A stretch of DNA of 64,000 nt from Nitrobacter hamburgensis X14 (GCF_000013885.1 NC_007964.1:1598001-1662000), one strand, 5' to 3'; positions 34,449 through 47,231 are shown, counted from the stretch's first letter. The notes: generated from the sequence alone by a model not told the origin. Translations and numbers: made by a program.

Positions 34449-34462
34449 TGATCCGTGACGGC
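34449..34462 (+). repeat. Right copy of the 14-bp direct repeat bounding the island
   Basis: Identical to 29315-29328. It contains the GTG start of the kinase (34455). The two copies are 5134 bp apart. Confidence 0.8.
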
Positions 34463-35915
34463 GTTCGGTAAGCTGTTCCGCACCACGGCGTTTCGGTTGA
34501 CGCTGGTCTATCTGCTGCTGTTCGCGCTGTTTGCGGCCTCTCTCCTCGGATATTTCGCGTGGAATACCCGCCGCCTGATCACCGATCAGATCGCGGCGAC
34601 AGTGAGCGAGGAAATCGGCCTGCTCACGGGCGTCTTCAACCGCCGCGGCTTGCGCGGCCTTGTCGGCGCCATCGAAAATCGCGCGCTGCGGCCTGGCTCC
34701 AATCTTTATCTGGTGACGACGCCGGCCGGATTGGCGGTCGCGGGCAATGTCGGGTCGCTTCAGCCCGGTGTGATGGAGACCACCGACTGGACCGAGACCG
34801 CCTACCGTCGGCTCGACGAGCAGGACCAGGCTCGTCACCACGCGCTGGTGCGCGTGACCGAGTTGTCGAACGGTTTCCGATTGCTGATCGGCCGCGATCT
34901 GGAAGAACGTCATCGTATTGTCGGCGTGGTCGCTTCTGCCGCGCAGTGGTCGTTGCTGATCGTCGTGGTTCTCGGCCTTGGCGGCGGCATCTTCGTGGCG
35001 CGGCGCGTGCTGCACCGGATCGACGCGATGACCGGGACCACGCAGCGCATCATGGCCGGCGACCTGAGCGGCCGGCTTCCGGTCGGCCGCAGCGGCGACG
35101 AACTCGATCGGCTGGCCGGAAATCTCAATGCGATGCTCGAGCGCATCGAAGCGCTGATGAACGGGCTGAAGGAGGTCTCCGACAACATCGCCCATGATTT
35201 GAAGACGCCGCTGACGCGGCTGCGTAATCGCGCCGAGCAAGCGCTCGCCAAATCCGGCAATGAAAGCGACTATCGCGCCGCGTTGGAACAGACCATCGAG
35301 GAGTCCGACGGCCTGATCCGCACTTTCAACGCGCTCTTGATGATCGCGCGGGCGGAATCGGGACAGGCGCGCGACAACATGACGGATTTCGACGCCGCGG
35401 ACGTCGCGCAGGGCATTCACGAACTCTACGAGCCGCTGGCCGAAGACAACGGGCTGGCGCTCCGGGTTCAGACGGAGTCCGCGCCGCTGCATGGCAATCG
35501 CGAACTGATAAGTCAGGCGCTCGCAAACCTCGTCGAAAACGCCATCAAGTACGGCCAGCCGCAGCCGGCCGCGCAGCCGCTCGGTGCGGATGTGGCCGCA
35601 GCCGACAGAGCGATCCTGATCGAAGCCCGCCGCGATGGCGACCGCATCATTCTCGCCGTGACCGATCATGGCCTCGGGATTCCCGAAGCAGACCGCAAAC
35701 ATGCCGTCGAGCGGTTCGTGCGGCTTGAGACCAGCCGGACCCTGGCGGGATCCGGGCTTGGCCTGAGCCTCGCGTCGGCGGTGGCCACGCTGCACGGCGG
35801 CGACCTCACGCTCGACGATGCGCGTCCGGGCTTGCGTGCGACGCTGTCGATCCCCGCGCGAAGCGGCGAGGGGCTTGCGGCGCCGACGCCGGACGTGCAA
35901 CAGATCGGTGCATGA
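34455..35915 (+). CDS. Sensor histidine kinase, separated partner of the regulator at 28657
   Basis: A 486-aa inner-membrane kinase. Transmembrane helices lie near residues 14-36 and 158-180 around a periplasmic sensor; then HAMP (RRVLHRIDAMTGTTQRIMAGDL), HisKA with H247 in NIAHDLKTPLTRL, and an ATPase domain with NLVENAIKYG, DHGLGIP and GSGLGLSLA. The GTG start lies in the 14-bp repeat. The gene overlaps glnE by four bases, so kinase and glnE are co-transcribed. The island has cut it off from the promoter of its regulator. Confidence 0.9.
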   Translation: MTAFGKLFRTTAFRLTLVYLLLFALFAASLLGYFAWNTRRLITDQIAATVSEEIGLLTGVFNRRGLRGLVGAIENRALRPGSNLYLVTTPAGLAVAGNVGSLQPGVMETTDWTETAYRRLDEQDQARHHALVRVTELSNGFRLLIGRDLEERHRIVGVVASAAQWSLLIVVVLGLGGGIFVARRVLHRIDAMTGTTQRIMAGDLSGRLPVGRSGDELDRLAGNLNAMLERIEALMNGLKEVSDNIAHDLKTPLTRLRNRAEQALAKSGNESDYRAALEQTIEESDGLIRTFNALLMIARAESGQARDNMTDFDAADVAQGIHELYEPLAEDNGLALRVQTESAPLHGNRELISQALANLVENAIKYGQPQPAAQPLGADVAAADRAILIEARRDGDRIILAVTDHGLGIPEADRKHAVERFVRLETSRTLAGSGLGLSLASAVATLHGGDLTLDDARPGLRATLSIPARSGEGLAAPTPDVQQIGA

Positions 35916-38875
35916 TTTCATCGGCGAAGGGCGACGCAGACCGGGCCAGTCTGGCGGCGCGTCTTGCGGACGGACCAAAGGTGTTCGCGCCCGCTGAATC
36001 CGAACGCCGTCTCAACGATTGGCTGTCCGACCTGACGCCGGAGCAGTCCGGCGCGATCGGGACTCTGATCGCCGAGTTTCCGCCGGTTCGGGCCATCCTG
36101 CTCGGTATCGCGGAGGCGTCTCCCTATCTCTTCGACCTGATGCGCTCAGATCCCGACCGGATGTTACGCCTGTTTCGCGGCGAACCCGAAGGCCGTCTTG
36201 CGCGGCTGATCGCGGAGATATCGGAAGCGGCGGAGGCCGGCGATGAAGCCGAGGCCATGCGGCAACTGCGCGCCGCCAAGGCGGAGGCTGCGCTGCTGAT
36301 CGCGTTGTGCGACATCGGCGGGTTGTGGCCGGTGATGCAGATCACGGCGGGATTGACCGACATTGCCGTTGCTGCGGTCCGGAGCGCGTTGCGATTCCTG
36401 TCGCGGCAGGAGACGGAGCGTGGCCGGCTGCAACCTCCCGACATCGACCGGCCCGAGGATGGCAGCGGCCTCGTCGTGCTCGCAATGGGGAAGATGGGTG
36501 CGGGCGAACTCAACTATTCCAGCGACATCGACCTGATCGTGTTCTTCGATCTCGCGGCGCCGACGCTCGCGCCCGGGATCGAGCCGCAGCCGTTCTTCGT
36601 GCGTCTCACGCAGTCGCTTGCGCGCATGCTGCAACAAAGGACCGGCGACGGTTACGTCTTTCGGGTCGATCTGCGCTTGCGGCCGGATCCCGCGTCGACG
36701 CAGGTCGCCGTCTCGACCGCAGCCGCGCTCGACTACTACGAGCGGGAAGGGCGGACCTGGGAACGCGCCGCTATGATCAAGGCGCGGCCCTGCGCCGGCG
36801 ACCGGACGGCGGGCGAGACCATGATCGCGGAGATTTCGCCCTTCGTCTGGCGCAAGCATCTCGATTTCGCAGCCCTTGCCGACGTTCACGACATGAAGCG
36901 GCAGATGCAGACCTTTCGCGGACAAAGCGGGATCGCGGTTGAAGGCCACAACGTCAAGATCGGGCGCGGCGGCATCCGCGAGATCGAGTTCTTCGCACAG
37001 ACCCAGCAGTTGATCGCCGGCGGACGGCATCCCGAATTGCGGGTGCGGCCGACGCTGGACGCGTTGAATATTCTCGCCTCGAGCAACTGGATCACGCATC
37101 AGGCGCGCGACGAACTGACCGCGGCATATTTGTTTCTGCGAAAGGTCGAGCACCGCATCCAGATGGTCGCCGACGAGCAGAGCCATGTTCTGCCCGCCGA
37201 GACCGAGGCGATGGAGCGGTTCGCGCGCTTCCTCGGGTTCGACGATCGGGCGAGTTTTGCCGCCGAGTTGCTGGCGCACCTGGATTGCGTGCAGGGGCAC
37301 TATAGCCGGCTGTTCGAGGGCGACCCGGCCGGCACCGCCAATCTGCCGGCGGTGGATTATAGTGCCGGCCCCGATGACGTGCCGGTTCTCGATCATCTGG
37401 TGAAGCTCGGATTCGAGCAGCCACGAATGGTCGCCGCCACCATCCGGCATTGGATAGCCGGCGGATATCGAGCCCTCAAGGTCGAGGCGACACGCACCGC
37501 GTTCGAGGCGTTCGTGCCGGCGCTGATCGACGGTCTGGCGCGTGCCGAGGAGCCGGATAGCGCGGTGATGGCGTTCGATCGCTTCCTGCAGGCGTTGCAG
37601 CGCGGCGGACGGTTGATCTCGCTGCTCGGCCAGAACAGGGATCTGGTCGCGCTGGTCGCGCTCGTGCTCGGCGCGGCGCCCCGGCTCGCCGACATGCTGG
37701 CGCGCCGTCCGCAGATCATGGACGGGCTGATCGATCCGCGCTTCTTCGGCGCCATGCCGGATCGGCAGGAATTGTCGGCGCGGCTGGCGGCAACGCTCGA
37801 GGAGGCGAATTCCTACGAGGAATTTCTCGATCGGCTTCGGCTGTTCGGTCAGGAAAGCCTGTTCCTGATCGGCACGCGCATCCTGTCCGGCACCGTGTCG
37901 GCGCGGCAGGCGGGGCACGTATTCGCCGACGTGGCCGAGGGCATCGTCGATACCGTGCATGGCTTGGTGAAGGATCAGTTCGCCGACCAGTACGGCCGCA
38001 TCGCTGGGCAGGAGACCGCGATCCTTGCGATGGGCAAGCTCGGCAGCCGGGAGATGACCGCATCGTCCGATCTCGATCTGATCCTGCTGTATGATTTCGA
38101 TTCCGAGCATCCGGACTCCGACGGAGCGCGGCCGTTGCAGGGCGCGCAATACTTTGCGCGCTTCACCCAGCGCCTCATCAGCGCATTCACTACGCGAACC
38201 AACTACGGCGTTCTCTACGAGGTCGATATGCGGCTGCGGCCTTCCGGCCGCGCCGGCCCCGTCGCGTCGCATATCGACTCTTTCGCCGACTATCAGGATC
38301 ATGAGGCATGGACCTGGGAGCACATGGCGCTCACGCGCGCGCGGGTGATCTCGTCGTCACCGGAGTTTCGCACCCGGATCGAACGCGTCATCCGGAACGT
38401 TCTGACGCGGCGGCGCGATGCCGGCCTCATCGCCAGCGATGTCGCGGAAATGCGCCGCGCGATCGCGTTGGAAAAAGGCGAGCAGGACATCTGGGACCTG
38501 AAACACGCCGCCGGCGGCATGGTCGATATCGATTTCATCGCGCAGTATCTTCAACTCGTCCACGCGGCGGACAAGCCGGACATTCTCAGCGTCAATACCC
38601 AGCAGGCGCTCGATAACGCGCAGCGGCTGGGCGTCCTGTCGCTGCCGGATGGGGAAGTTCTGCGGTCCGCGGCACGGCTTTATCACGACCTGACCCAGAT
38701 CCTGCGGCTCTGCGTCAGCGACAAATTCAAGTCGGAAACGGCGGGCGACGATCTGCTGCCGGTGATGGCGCGGGCGGGGGATGCCCCGGACTTTTCGGCG
38801 CTCGAGGCGCGCGTCCGCGATACCCAGGAAGATGTGCGCGGCGTATTTCTCAGGCTGATGGAAGGCCGGTCCTAA
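35912..38875 (+). CDS. glnE: Bifunctional glutamine synthetase adenylyltransferase/deadenylase GlnE
   Basis: A 987-aa enzyme that adds or removes AMP on glutamine synthetase under PII control. It contains two nucleotidyltransferase domains: the N-terminal one with D205/D207 in YSSDIDLIVFFD (deadenylation) and the C-terminal one with D720/D722 in SSDLDLILLYDFD (adenylylation), each followed by a helical GlnD-type domain. FRGQSGIAVEGHNVKIGRGG and LKHAAGGMVDIDFI are conserved family stretches. Full length; ATGA overlap with the upstream kinase. Confidence 0.96.
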   Translation: MISSAKGDADRASLAARLADGPKVFAPAESERRLNDWLSDLTPEQSGAIGTLIAEFPPVRAILLGIAEASPYLFDLMRSDPDRMLRLFRGEPEGRLARLIAEISEAAEAGDEAEAMRQLRAAKAEAALLIALCDIGGLWPVMQITAGLTDIAVAAVRSALRFLSRQETERGRLQPPDIDRPEDGSGLVVLAMGKMGAGELNYSSDIDLIVFFDLAAPTLAPGIEPQPFFVRLTQSLARMLQQRTGDGYVFRVDLRLRPDPASTQVAVSTAAALDYYEREGRTWERAAMIKARPCAGDRTAGETMIAEISPFVWRKHLDFAALADVHDMKRQMQTFRGQSGIAVEGHNVKIGRGGIREIEFFAQTQQLIAGGRHPELRVRPTLDALNILASSNWITHQARDELTAAYLFLRKVEHRIQMVADEQSHVLPAETEAMERFARFLGFDDRASFAAELLAHLDCVQGHYSRLFEGDPAGTANLPAVDYSAGPDDVPVLDHLVKLGFEQPRMVAATIRHWIAGGYRALKVEATRTAFEAFVPALIDGLARAEEPDSAVMAFDRFLQALQRGGRLISLLGQNRDLVALVALVLGAAPRLADMLARRPQIMDGLIDPRFFGAMPDRQELSARLAATLEEANSYEEFLDRLRLFGQESLFLIGTRILSGTVSARQAGHVFADVAEGIVDTVHGLVKDQFADQYGRIAGQETAILAMGKLGSREMTASSDLDLILLYDFDSEHPDSDGARPLQGAQYFARFTQRLISAFTTRTNYGVLYEVDMRLRPSGRAGPVASHIDSFADYQDHEAWTWEHMALTRARVISSSPEFRTRIERVIRNVLTRRRDAGLIASDVAEMRRAIALEKGEQDIWDLKHAAGGMVDIDFIAQYLQLVHAADKPDILSVNTQQALDNAQRLGVLSLPDGEVLRSAARLYHDLTQILRLCVSDKFKSETAGDDLLPVMARAGDAPDFSALEARVRDTQEDVRGVFLRLMEGRS

Positions 38876-38879
38876 AGCC

Positions 38880-38998
38880 AAGTTGGGTCGATCTATCGTC
38901 ATTGCGAGCGAAGCGAAGCAATCCAGACGCCACAAAGCACAAAAGAAAGCTGGATTGCTTCGTCGGCTATGCCTCCTCGCAATGACGCCGGCTCAACT
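38880..38998. repeat. Dispersed palindromic repeat (type B), second copy
   Basis: Arms CGTCATTGCGAG (38897-38908) and complement (38976-38987) with inner arms AGCAATCCAG and CTGGATTGCTT, as at 6437-6545. Outer bases AGTTGGGTCG and CCGGCTCAACT extend the pairing. It lies between convergent glnE and pleC-like genes and may stop transcription from both sides. Confidence 0.8.
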
Positions 38999-39014
38999 CT
39001 GAGCGCATTTTGCT

Positions 39015-41342
39015 CTAAGCGGCGGCGCTGGCGGCGGGATTGTCCAGGCGGCCGTGACGGGGCAGGGTGACGCGGACGACGGTTCCCGTTCCGGGCTTCG
39101 AGCGAAGCCGCATCGACCCGCCGTGCAGGTTGACCAGCGATTTGGCGATCGCCAGCCCGAGCCCCGATCCCGCATAGGTTTTGGTCAACTGGCTTTCGAC
39201 CTGTTCGAACGGTTTGCCCAGTTTTCGCAGCGAATGCGGCGCGATGCCGATGCCGGTGTCGGCAATCGTCAGGGCAACGGAATTCGCAAACACCTGGCTT
39301 CGCGCCATGACTCGTCCGCCATCGGGCGTGAACTTCACGGCATTGGACAGCAGATTGACGATGATCTGCTTGACCGCGCGATGGTCGGCAGTGATGGCAA
39401 TGTCATCGTCGATCCGGACGTCGAAAGTCAGCTTCTTGTCGCTGGTGCGGCCTGTGACGACCCGCAGCGATTCCGCCAGCGTCCTGGAGAGATCGAGCGG
39501 CTCCATGTCGAGTTTCATGCGGCCGGCTTCGATCTTGGACATATCCAGGACGTCGTTGATGACCTCGAGCAGATATTGGCCGCTGGTCAGGATGTCGTGG
39601 CAATATTCGCTGTACTTCTCCGAGCCGAGGGTGCCGAACATGCCGTTGCTCATGATCTCGGAGAATCCGATGATGGCATTGAGCGGCGTTCGCAGTTCGT
39701 GACTCATGTTGGCGAGGAATTTTGATTTCGCTCGATTGGCGTCCTCGGCGCGATCTTTCTCCTTCGCGTATTTCTGCGCAAGGTCCGCAAGCTCGATCGC
39801 CTGTTGTTCGAGCGTCGCCTGCGTCCGTTTCAGATCGATGACGGTCGCCCGCAGCCGGAGGTCGTTGTCGACGAGCTTTTGTTCGTGCTCCTTGATCCGG
39901 GTGATGTCGGTTCCGACCGACACATAACCGCCGTCCTTGGTGCGGCGTTCGCTGATGTTAAGCCAGCAGCCGTTATCGAGCTGCGCTTCGAAGGTCCGCG
40001 CGCCCGGAGCGGTTGTGCCGGTTTCGGGTGGCCGTGCGCAAATTTCGTGCATGCGGCCGACCTCGATCACGGTCTCGTAGGAGGTGCCGGCCGCGACCGC
40101 GCTCTCGGGCAGCTTGTGCAGGCGCTGGAAGTGAGAGTTGCAAAGGACCAGACGGTCGTCGGCATCCCACAGCACAAAGGCCTCGGGGATGGTTTCGATC
40201 GCGTCCCGCAGCCGAAGATCGGCTTCGACGGTTTTCTCGGCGAGGCTCTTTTGTTCGGTGATGTCGACGGCAATCCCGATCAGATGAGCGGCACCGTCGC
40301 CCGCACCCTGACTGAGTTCGCAACGGACGCGCAACCAGATCCAGTGACCGCCGCTGTGCCGCATCCGGAAACTCTGGTCGATATGATGGATTTTCCCAGA
40401 GATGAGCTGATCCCCGATTGCGAACAGGTCGATGTCGTCGGGATTGGCCAGCGCGCTGATCTCCCCGAAGGTGAGCAGGTCGCTGCGGCTTTCCAGCCCG
40501 AGCATGGTGAACATCGATTGCGACCAGAATATCCGCCCGCGCGACAGATCCCAGTCCCAAAGACCGCATCGACCGCGGTTGAGCGCGGTATCGATGCGAC
40601 CGCGGACCGCGTCATTGATGACATCGCCCTCGCGCGCGCGGGTGGATTGCCAGTGAAATGCAAAGCCCAGGATCAGGACCACGAATCCGGTGGTGGCCGA
40701 CAGCGTGATCGACAGCGCAGTGTCCGGGCGCCACACTGAATCGGTCTTTTCCTGGATAACGGTGACATGGCCCAGCAATGATCTGACCACACGCTGGGTC
40801 GCGAGCGCGCCGCTGCCGTCGAGCAGGATGATGTCGGCGACGCTGGCGGACGACATGCCACGCAGGGCCGGCGATTGCGCGGTGCTGATGAGCTCCAGAA
40901 TCCGGCTGCTCTCGCCGGGCGCCGCCTCGATCGGCACCCGCGCGAGAACGCGCTGATCGGCGCCGGTGACGATGACATGGCGGCCGGCGGCGATACCCCA
41001 GGATGGAATGAGGCTTGGCAACAGGTTCTGGAGACGTTCGATGGAGGCGGGGCGATCCTGATGGATGACGCCAACATGCTCAAGCCGCTCGGCAAGCAGA
41101 TCGGCGAGCGCCAGCAGATCGTGTTTCGTCATTGCCTGTTTTTGCCGGGTCTGGTCGATGACCTGCACCAGGGCGCCGACACAAATCGTTAACAGGAAAG
41201 CGATGATCAGGGCAGGGACGGCGCGGCGAAGCACAGGCTCGGCGATCAGCAGCCTGCGGTAGGCAGGTTTTGCGATCGATTGCGCCAATCCCTTGATCGA
41301 ATCGGATTGAGCGCACGGGCTCGCCGCCTGAGCGCGCGCCAT
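39015..41342 (-). CDS. pleC: PAS-domain sensor histidine kinase, PleC-like
   Basis: A 775-aa kinase with a transmembrane helix at about 43-63, a periplasmic part, a second helix near 210-228, two PAS domains (CGLWDWDLSRGRIFWS from about 262; EAFVLWDADDRLVLCN from about 385), a coiled coil, then HisKA with H548 in ANMSHELRTPLNAIIGFSEIM and the ATPase domain (LLSNAVKFTPDGG; DTGIGI; GSGLGLAI). This H box is that of the PleC/DivJ cell-cycle kinases acting on DivK. A PleC gene next to glnE is known in Sinorhizobium, which supports the name. Confidence 0.82.
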   Translation of the reverse strand: MARAQAASPCAQSDSIKGLAQSIAKPAYRRLLIAEPVLRRAVPALIIAFLLTICVGALVQVIDQTRQKQAMTKHDLLALADLLAERLEHVGVIHQDRPASIERLQNLLPSLIPSWGIAAGRHVIVTGADQRVLARVPIEAAPGESSRILELISTAQSPALRGMSSASVADIILLDGSGALATQRVVRSLLGHVTVIQEKTDSVWRPDTALSITLSATTGFVVLILGFAFHWQSTRAREGDVINDAVRGRIDTALNRGRCGLWDWDLSRGRIFWSQSMFTMLGLESRSDLLTFGEISALANPDDIDLFAIGDQLISGKIHHIDQSFRMRHSGGHWIWLRVRCELSQGAGDGAAHLIGIAVDITEQKSLAEKTVEADLRLRDAIETIPEAFVLWDADDRLVLCNSHFQRLHKLPESAVAAGTSYETVIEVGRMHEICARPPETGTTAPGARTFEAQLDNGCWLNISERRTKDGGYVSVGTDITRIKEHEQKLVDNDLRLRATVIDLKRTQATLEQQAIELADLAQKYAKEKDRAEDANRAKSKFLANMSHELRTPLNAIIGFSEIMSNGMFGTLGSEKYSEYCHDILTSGQYLLEVINDVLDMSKIEAGRMKLDMEPLDLSRTLAESLRVVTGRTSDKKLTFDVRIDDDIAITADHRAVKQIIVNLLSNAVKFTPDGGRVMARSQVFANSVALTIADTGIGIAPHSLRKLGKPFEQVESQLTKTYAGSGLGLAIAKSLVNLHGGSMRLRSKPGTGTVVRVTLPRHGRLDNPAASAAA

Positions 41343-41623
41343 GCCTTGGACCCCCGCGAGAAATTTCGGTACACTCGATCGGAAGGACGCCCCGGTCTTT
41401 CCGAATCGCAGCGATTTGAATCCACTTTTTCGGGACTGTCGAGAGTCAACGATTCGTTAACACGAAATAAATTTTGTCCAACGGAGAATCCCGGCACTCC
41501 GCGGTCGGTGTCGGTGAGTCCGAAACGGGAACATGCGTCAGCGTGGTGGTTCAGAAGTTCGCTTCATTGTCCCGGCGGGTCCGTCAAGCGGACTTCGGAA
41601 TCGGGACACCAGGGCGACGGCCT

Positions 41624-43006
41624 TCAACTTCCGCGCGCCGGCTCCGCGTGGCTGATGACGCGCTTGACGCTCGGGAAGGCGCGGCGTAGCGCGCGTTCGA
41701 TCTCGTCGACCTGTTCATGCACCCTGGCGACGCTCATCGACGGCGCGGCGCGGCAATGGAAGTTGACGATCTCGCCCGCGTCGGTGTCTCTGACGCGCAC
41801 GTTGTGAATGTCATGGATCGCCCCGCCGGCGGTGAAACCCGACAGGGTCGTCCGGATGGCGTCGATCCGTGCGGGGACGGCATCCGTCCCCAGCGGAAGC
41901 TCCGGCTCCAGCGGCTCGATGTGCGTGTCCACCTCGACGTCCGCGCCGAATTCGTTGCGAATGTCGTGCTCCAGCCGATGCGCGATCGCATGGGCATCCA
42001 CCAGCGCCATTTCGCCGTCGACCTCGAGGTCGATGCTGACAGTCAGCTTTTCTCCGAGATCGTGCACGGTGACGTGATGAATGGCGAGGCCCGAATTGCG
42101 AGCGATCACCATGATGCGCTCGCGGATGCTTTCGTTGTCGCGCGCGACCGGTATCGCAGTGAATGTCAAATCGGCATCGCCGAGAGCGGCGGACACGGCG
42201 TTCTGCGCCTGCTGCTTGATGGCGTCGATGCGGTCGATCGGATAGGTTCGCGGGACTTCGGCGATCACGTCGACGAAATGCCGGGGACCGACCATCCGTA
42301 CCCGCAACCGCTCGATATCGACGATACCCGGCAGCGCCCTGATCGCGGCTTTGGCCCTTTCCGCGGCGCCTTCCGGCGCGCGATCCAGCAGCGTTTCGAT
42401 CGTGGCGCGCCCGAGCCGCAAACCCAGCACGGAGATCAGGATCGCGACGCCGATTGCGGCGCCGGCATCGCCCCACGCGTAGCCCAGTCCCGACAGGGTC
42501 AGCCCGATTATGACGGCGATCGATCCAAGGACATCGGAAGCAAAGTGCAGCGCGTCGGCCTCCAGCGCCTGACTGCGGGTGTCGAGCGCGGTCCGGTGCA
42601 GCGCGCGGGCACGCCAGAAATTGACGGCGATGTCGACAACCAGCACGACAAACGGAATGGCGGAGAGGGTCGGGACCGGAGCGCCTTCGCGCAAGTGGGC
42701 GTAGGCCTGGACCACGATGCCGCCCGCGAGGACGTACAGCATCGCAATGACGCCAAGGGCCGATAGGCTTTCGATCTTGCCGTGACCGTAGTGATGTTCG
42801 TCGTCGGCGGGACGGTCAGAAAACCGCACCACGAACCAGGTGACGATCGTGGCGACCAGATCGACCGAACTGTGCAGCGCCTCGGAAATCAGCGCGAGAC
42901 TCCCGATCGCCACGCCGACCACGAATTTGATCGCCGCCATGCTGGCGCTGGCGATCATCGAGACGGCGGCGACTCTTGTTTTCGAACTGGAGGCGAGGCG
43001 TGGCAT
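41624..43006 (-). CDS. Cation diffusion facilitator metal transporter
   Basis: A 460-aa CDF-family exporter of divalent metals (Zn, Co, Cd, Fe or Ni). Six transmembrane helices fill residues 10-210; metal-site motifs are HSSVD in helix 2 and HFASD in helix 5, with the His-rich DDEHHYGHGKIES loop between. The cytoplasmic part is long, with more than one ferredoxin-like ZT dimer domain, which is above the usual length of about 300 aa. The start at 43006 drops an N-terminal extension that looks non-coding. Confidence 0.9.
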   Translation of the reverse strand: MPRLASSSKTRVAAVSMIASASMAAIKFVVGVAIGSLALISEALHSSVDLVATIVTWFVVRFSDRPADDEHHYGHGKIESLSALGVIAMLYVLAGGIVVQAYAHLREGAPVPTLSAIPFVVLVVDIAVNFWRARALHRTALDTRSQALEADALHFASDVLGSIAVIIGLTLSGLGYAWGDAGAAIGVAILISVLGLRLGRATIETLLDRAPEGAAERAKAAIRALPGIVDIERLRVRMVGPRHFVDVIAEVPRTYPIDRIDAIKQQAQNAVSAALGDADLTFTAIPVARDNESIRERIMVIARNSGLAIHHVTVHDLGEKLTVSIDLEVDGEMALVDAHAIAHRLEHDIRNEFGADVEVDTHIEPLEPELPLGTDAVPARIDAIRTTLSGFTAGGAIHDIHNVRVRDTDAGEIVNFHCRAAPSMSVARVHEQVDEIERALRRAFPSVKRVISHAEPARGS

Positions 43007-43155
43007 CTGCGGGGGTTTAGCAGTCCGCCACCCAGGATAAAAGCGTGCGCGATTGCGCAATCGCCACTCATTCGCGGCTTGGTTTGTTTGTTGCGAATTG
43101 TTCCGATTTCAGGATGTTGCCGATACGCGCTCAACCTGAGCCCGCCCGCCGAGAC

Positions 43156-43512
43156 TCATCGGGATCTTGATCCGCGCCATCGCGCGGCAACCCAGCCGAT
43201 CGCGGCAGCGACGGCGAGGCCGATACACGCCGTCGCGGCATCGACCAGAAAGTCCTCCAGCCGCGCATGGCGGCCGGGCGCCCACAGTTGCATGATCTCG
43301 AGCAGGCCGATCAGGACGACGGATACCGCCGCGACAAGCAGGCGTCGCTGCGGAAACGCGAGACCGACGGCGAGACCAACCAGAACGAAGGCGAGGGCGT
43401 GTTCGCCATTTTGTCCGAGCGGGGAGTGCGGGCGATAGCGCGGCGGCCCGAGCGTCGCGAACACGACCGCCGCGATCAGGATGATCGCGCCCATGCGGAG
43501 GAGAATTGTCAT
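43156..43512 (-). CDS. VanZ-like membrane protein
   Basis: A 118-aa protein with four transmembrane segments. The pattern PPRYRPHSPLGQNGEHALAF after helix 1 and the later EIMQLWAPGRHARLEDFLVDA is characteristic of VanZ-like proteins. ATG 43512 is used; the longer frame lacks protein-like sequence. Role unknown in Gram-negative bacteria. It is divergent from the HU-like gene. Confidence 0.8.
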   Translation of the reverse strand: MTILLRMGAIILIAAVVFATLGPPRYRPHSPLGQNGEHALAFVLVGLAVGLAFPQRRLLVAAVSVVLIGLLEIMQLWAPGRHARLEDFLVDAATACIGLAVAAAIGWVAARWRGSRSR

Positions 43513-43712
43513 CACCCGCGCATAGCACGATTTGCCGCCACGCAAAGGCTTCAGGCAAATTCCGGGGTGTCGGCGGCAAGATCGCGGTGGATCCGCGCCG
43601 GTCGGACGCTGCCAGGGTGCTCGAAGTAAGCTGTTATAAATCCCATAAGATGTGTTTTTTTGGCTGGATTTCGAAATATTGTTTTTCCGGGCCGAATCAA
43701 CAGACAGGATCG

Positions 43713-44015
43713 ATGATGGCAACCCAGATGACGAAATCGCAGCTCGTTGAGAAGATCTCGGCTCAGGCCGGATTGTCGAAAAAGGATGTAAAAGGCGTTC
43801 TCGAGGCGCTTGCGACGACAGGTTACAAGGAGCTCAAGAAGACCGGTGCCTTTCTGCTTCCGGGTTTTGCGAAGTTCGTGGTTATCAAGAAGCCGGCGAC
43901 CAAAGCGCGCAAGGGTACCAACCCCTTCACCGGCGAGCCGATGACGTTCAAGGCGAAGCCCGCCCGAAAGATCGTCAGGGCGCGGCCGGTCAAGGCCGCG
44001 AAAGACGCGGTATGA
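43713..44015 (+). CDS. HU/IHF-like DNA-binding protein
   Basis: A 100-aa nucleoid protein. MTKSQLVEKISAQAGLSKKD is the HU helix pair; LLPGFAKFVVIKKPA replaces the usual IPGFGKF arm base, and NPFTGEPMTFKAKPARKIVR is the DNA-contacting arm end. The basic tail RARPVKAAK is longer than in HU itself. AGGA lies before tandem ATGs at 43713 and 43716. Its own terminator follows, so it is monocistronic. Confidence 0.9.
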   Translation: MMATQMTKSQLVEKISAQAGLSKKDVKGVLEALATTGYKELKKTGAFLLPGFAKFVVIKKPATKARKGTNPFTGEPMTFKAKPARKIVRARPVKAAKDAV

Positions 44016-44018
44016 TGC

Positions 44019-44046
44019 AGGGGCCCTTCGGGGCCCTTGTGTTTTT
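44019..44046 (+). terminator. Rho-independent terminator after the HU-like gene
   Basis: Stem of eight pairs around a TTCG tetraloop (GGGCCC-TTCG-GGGCCC) followed by GTGTTTTT, four bases after the HU-like stop codon. Confidence 0.88.
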
Positions 44047-44300
44047 GACCTGCCCTGTTTCAGGTTGGATGCGTGCCGCCAGCCGGTTCGGTCGGTGGCC
44101 GACCGGCGCGGCGGTTTTATTGCCGGTCGGGATGCCTCTCGGCCGCCGGGCCATCACATTCCCGTGCAGGGCGCGCGCGCCCCGCACGCGTGACAGGGCA
44201 ATCGGGCATTGAGTCGAATCGCATACGACGAAAATTGAGAGTTACAAAATTCCCCGGCCGTGGTTCAATTTGACCAATGAAAACCGTCCGGGAGGAGCCT

Positions 44301-44786
<486 letters not shown>

Positions 44787-44870
44787 CCGCCGAGGAGTTC
44801 ACGCAGGAAACTCATGTCTGTCGTATTCGACGGAAGCGGCGCGACAACGCTCCGGTAGGGAGAGTGGATC

Positions 44871-47210
<2,340 letters not shown>

Positions 47211-47231
47211 ACGCGGCAGGGAGACACGATC

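Noticed and set aside
44277..44300. Upstream ATG start for coxS
   Set aside because: No ribosome site before 44277, while GTG 44301 has GGAGGAG and gives the normal CoxS N-terminus.
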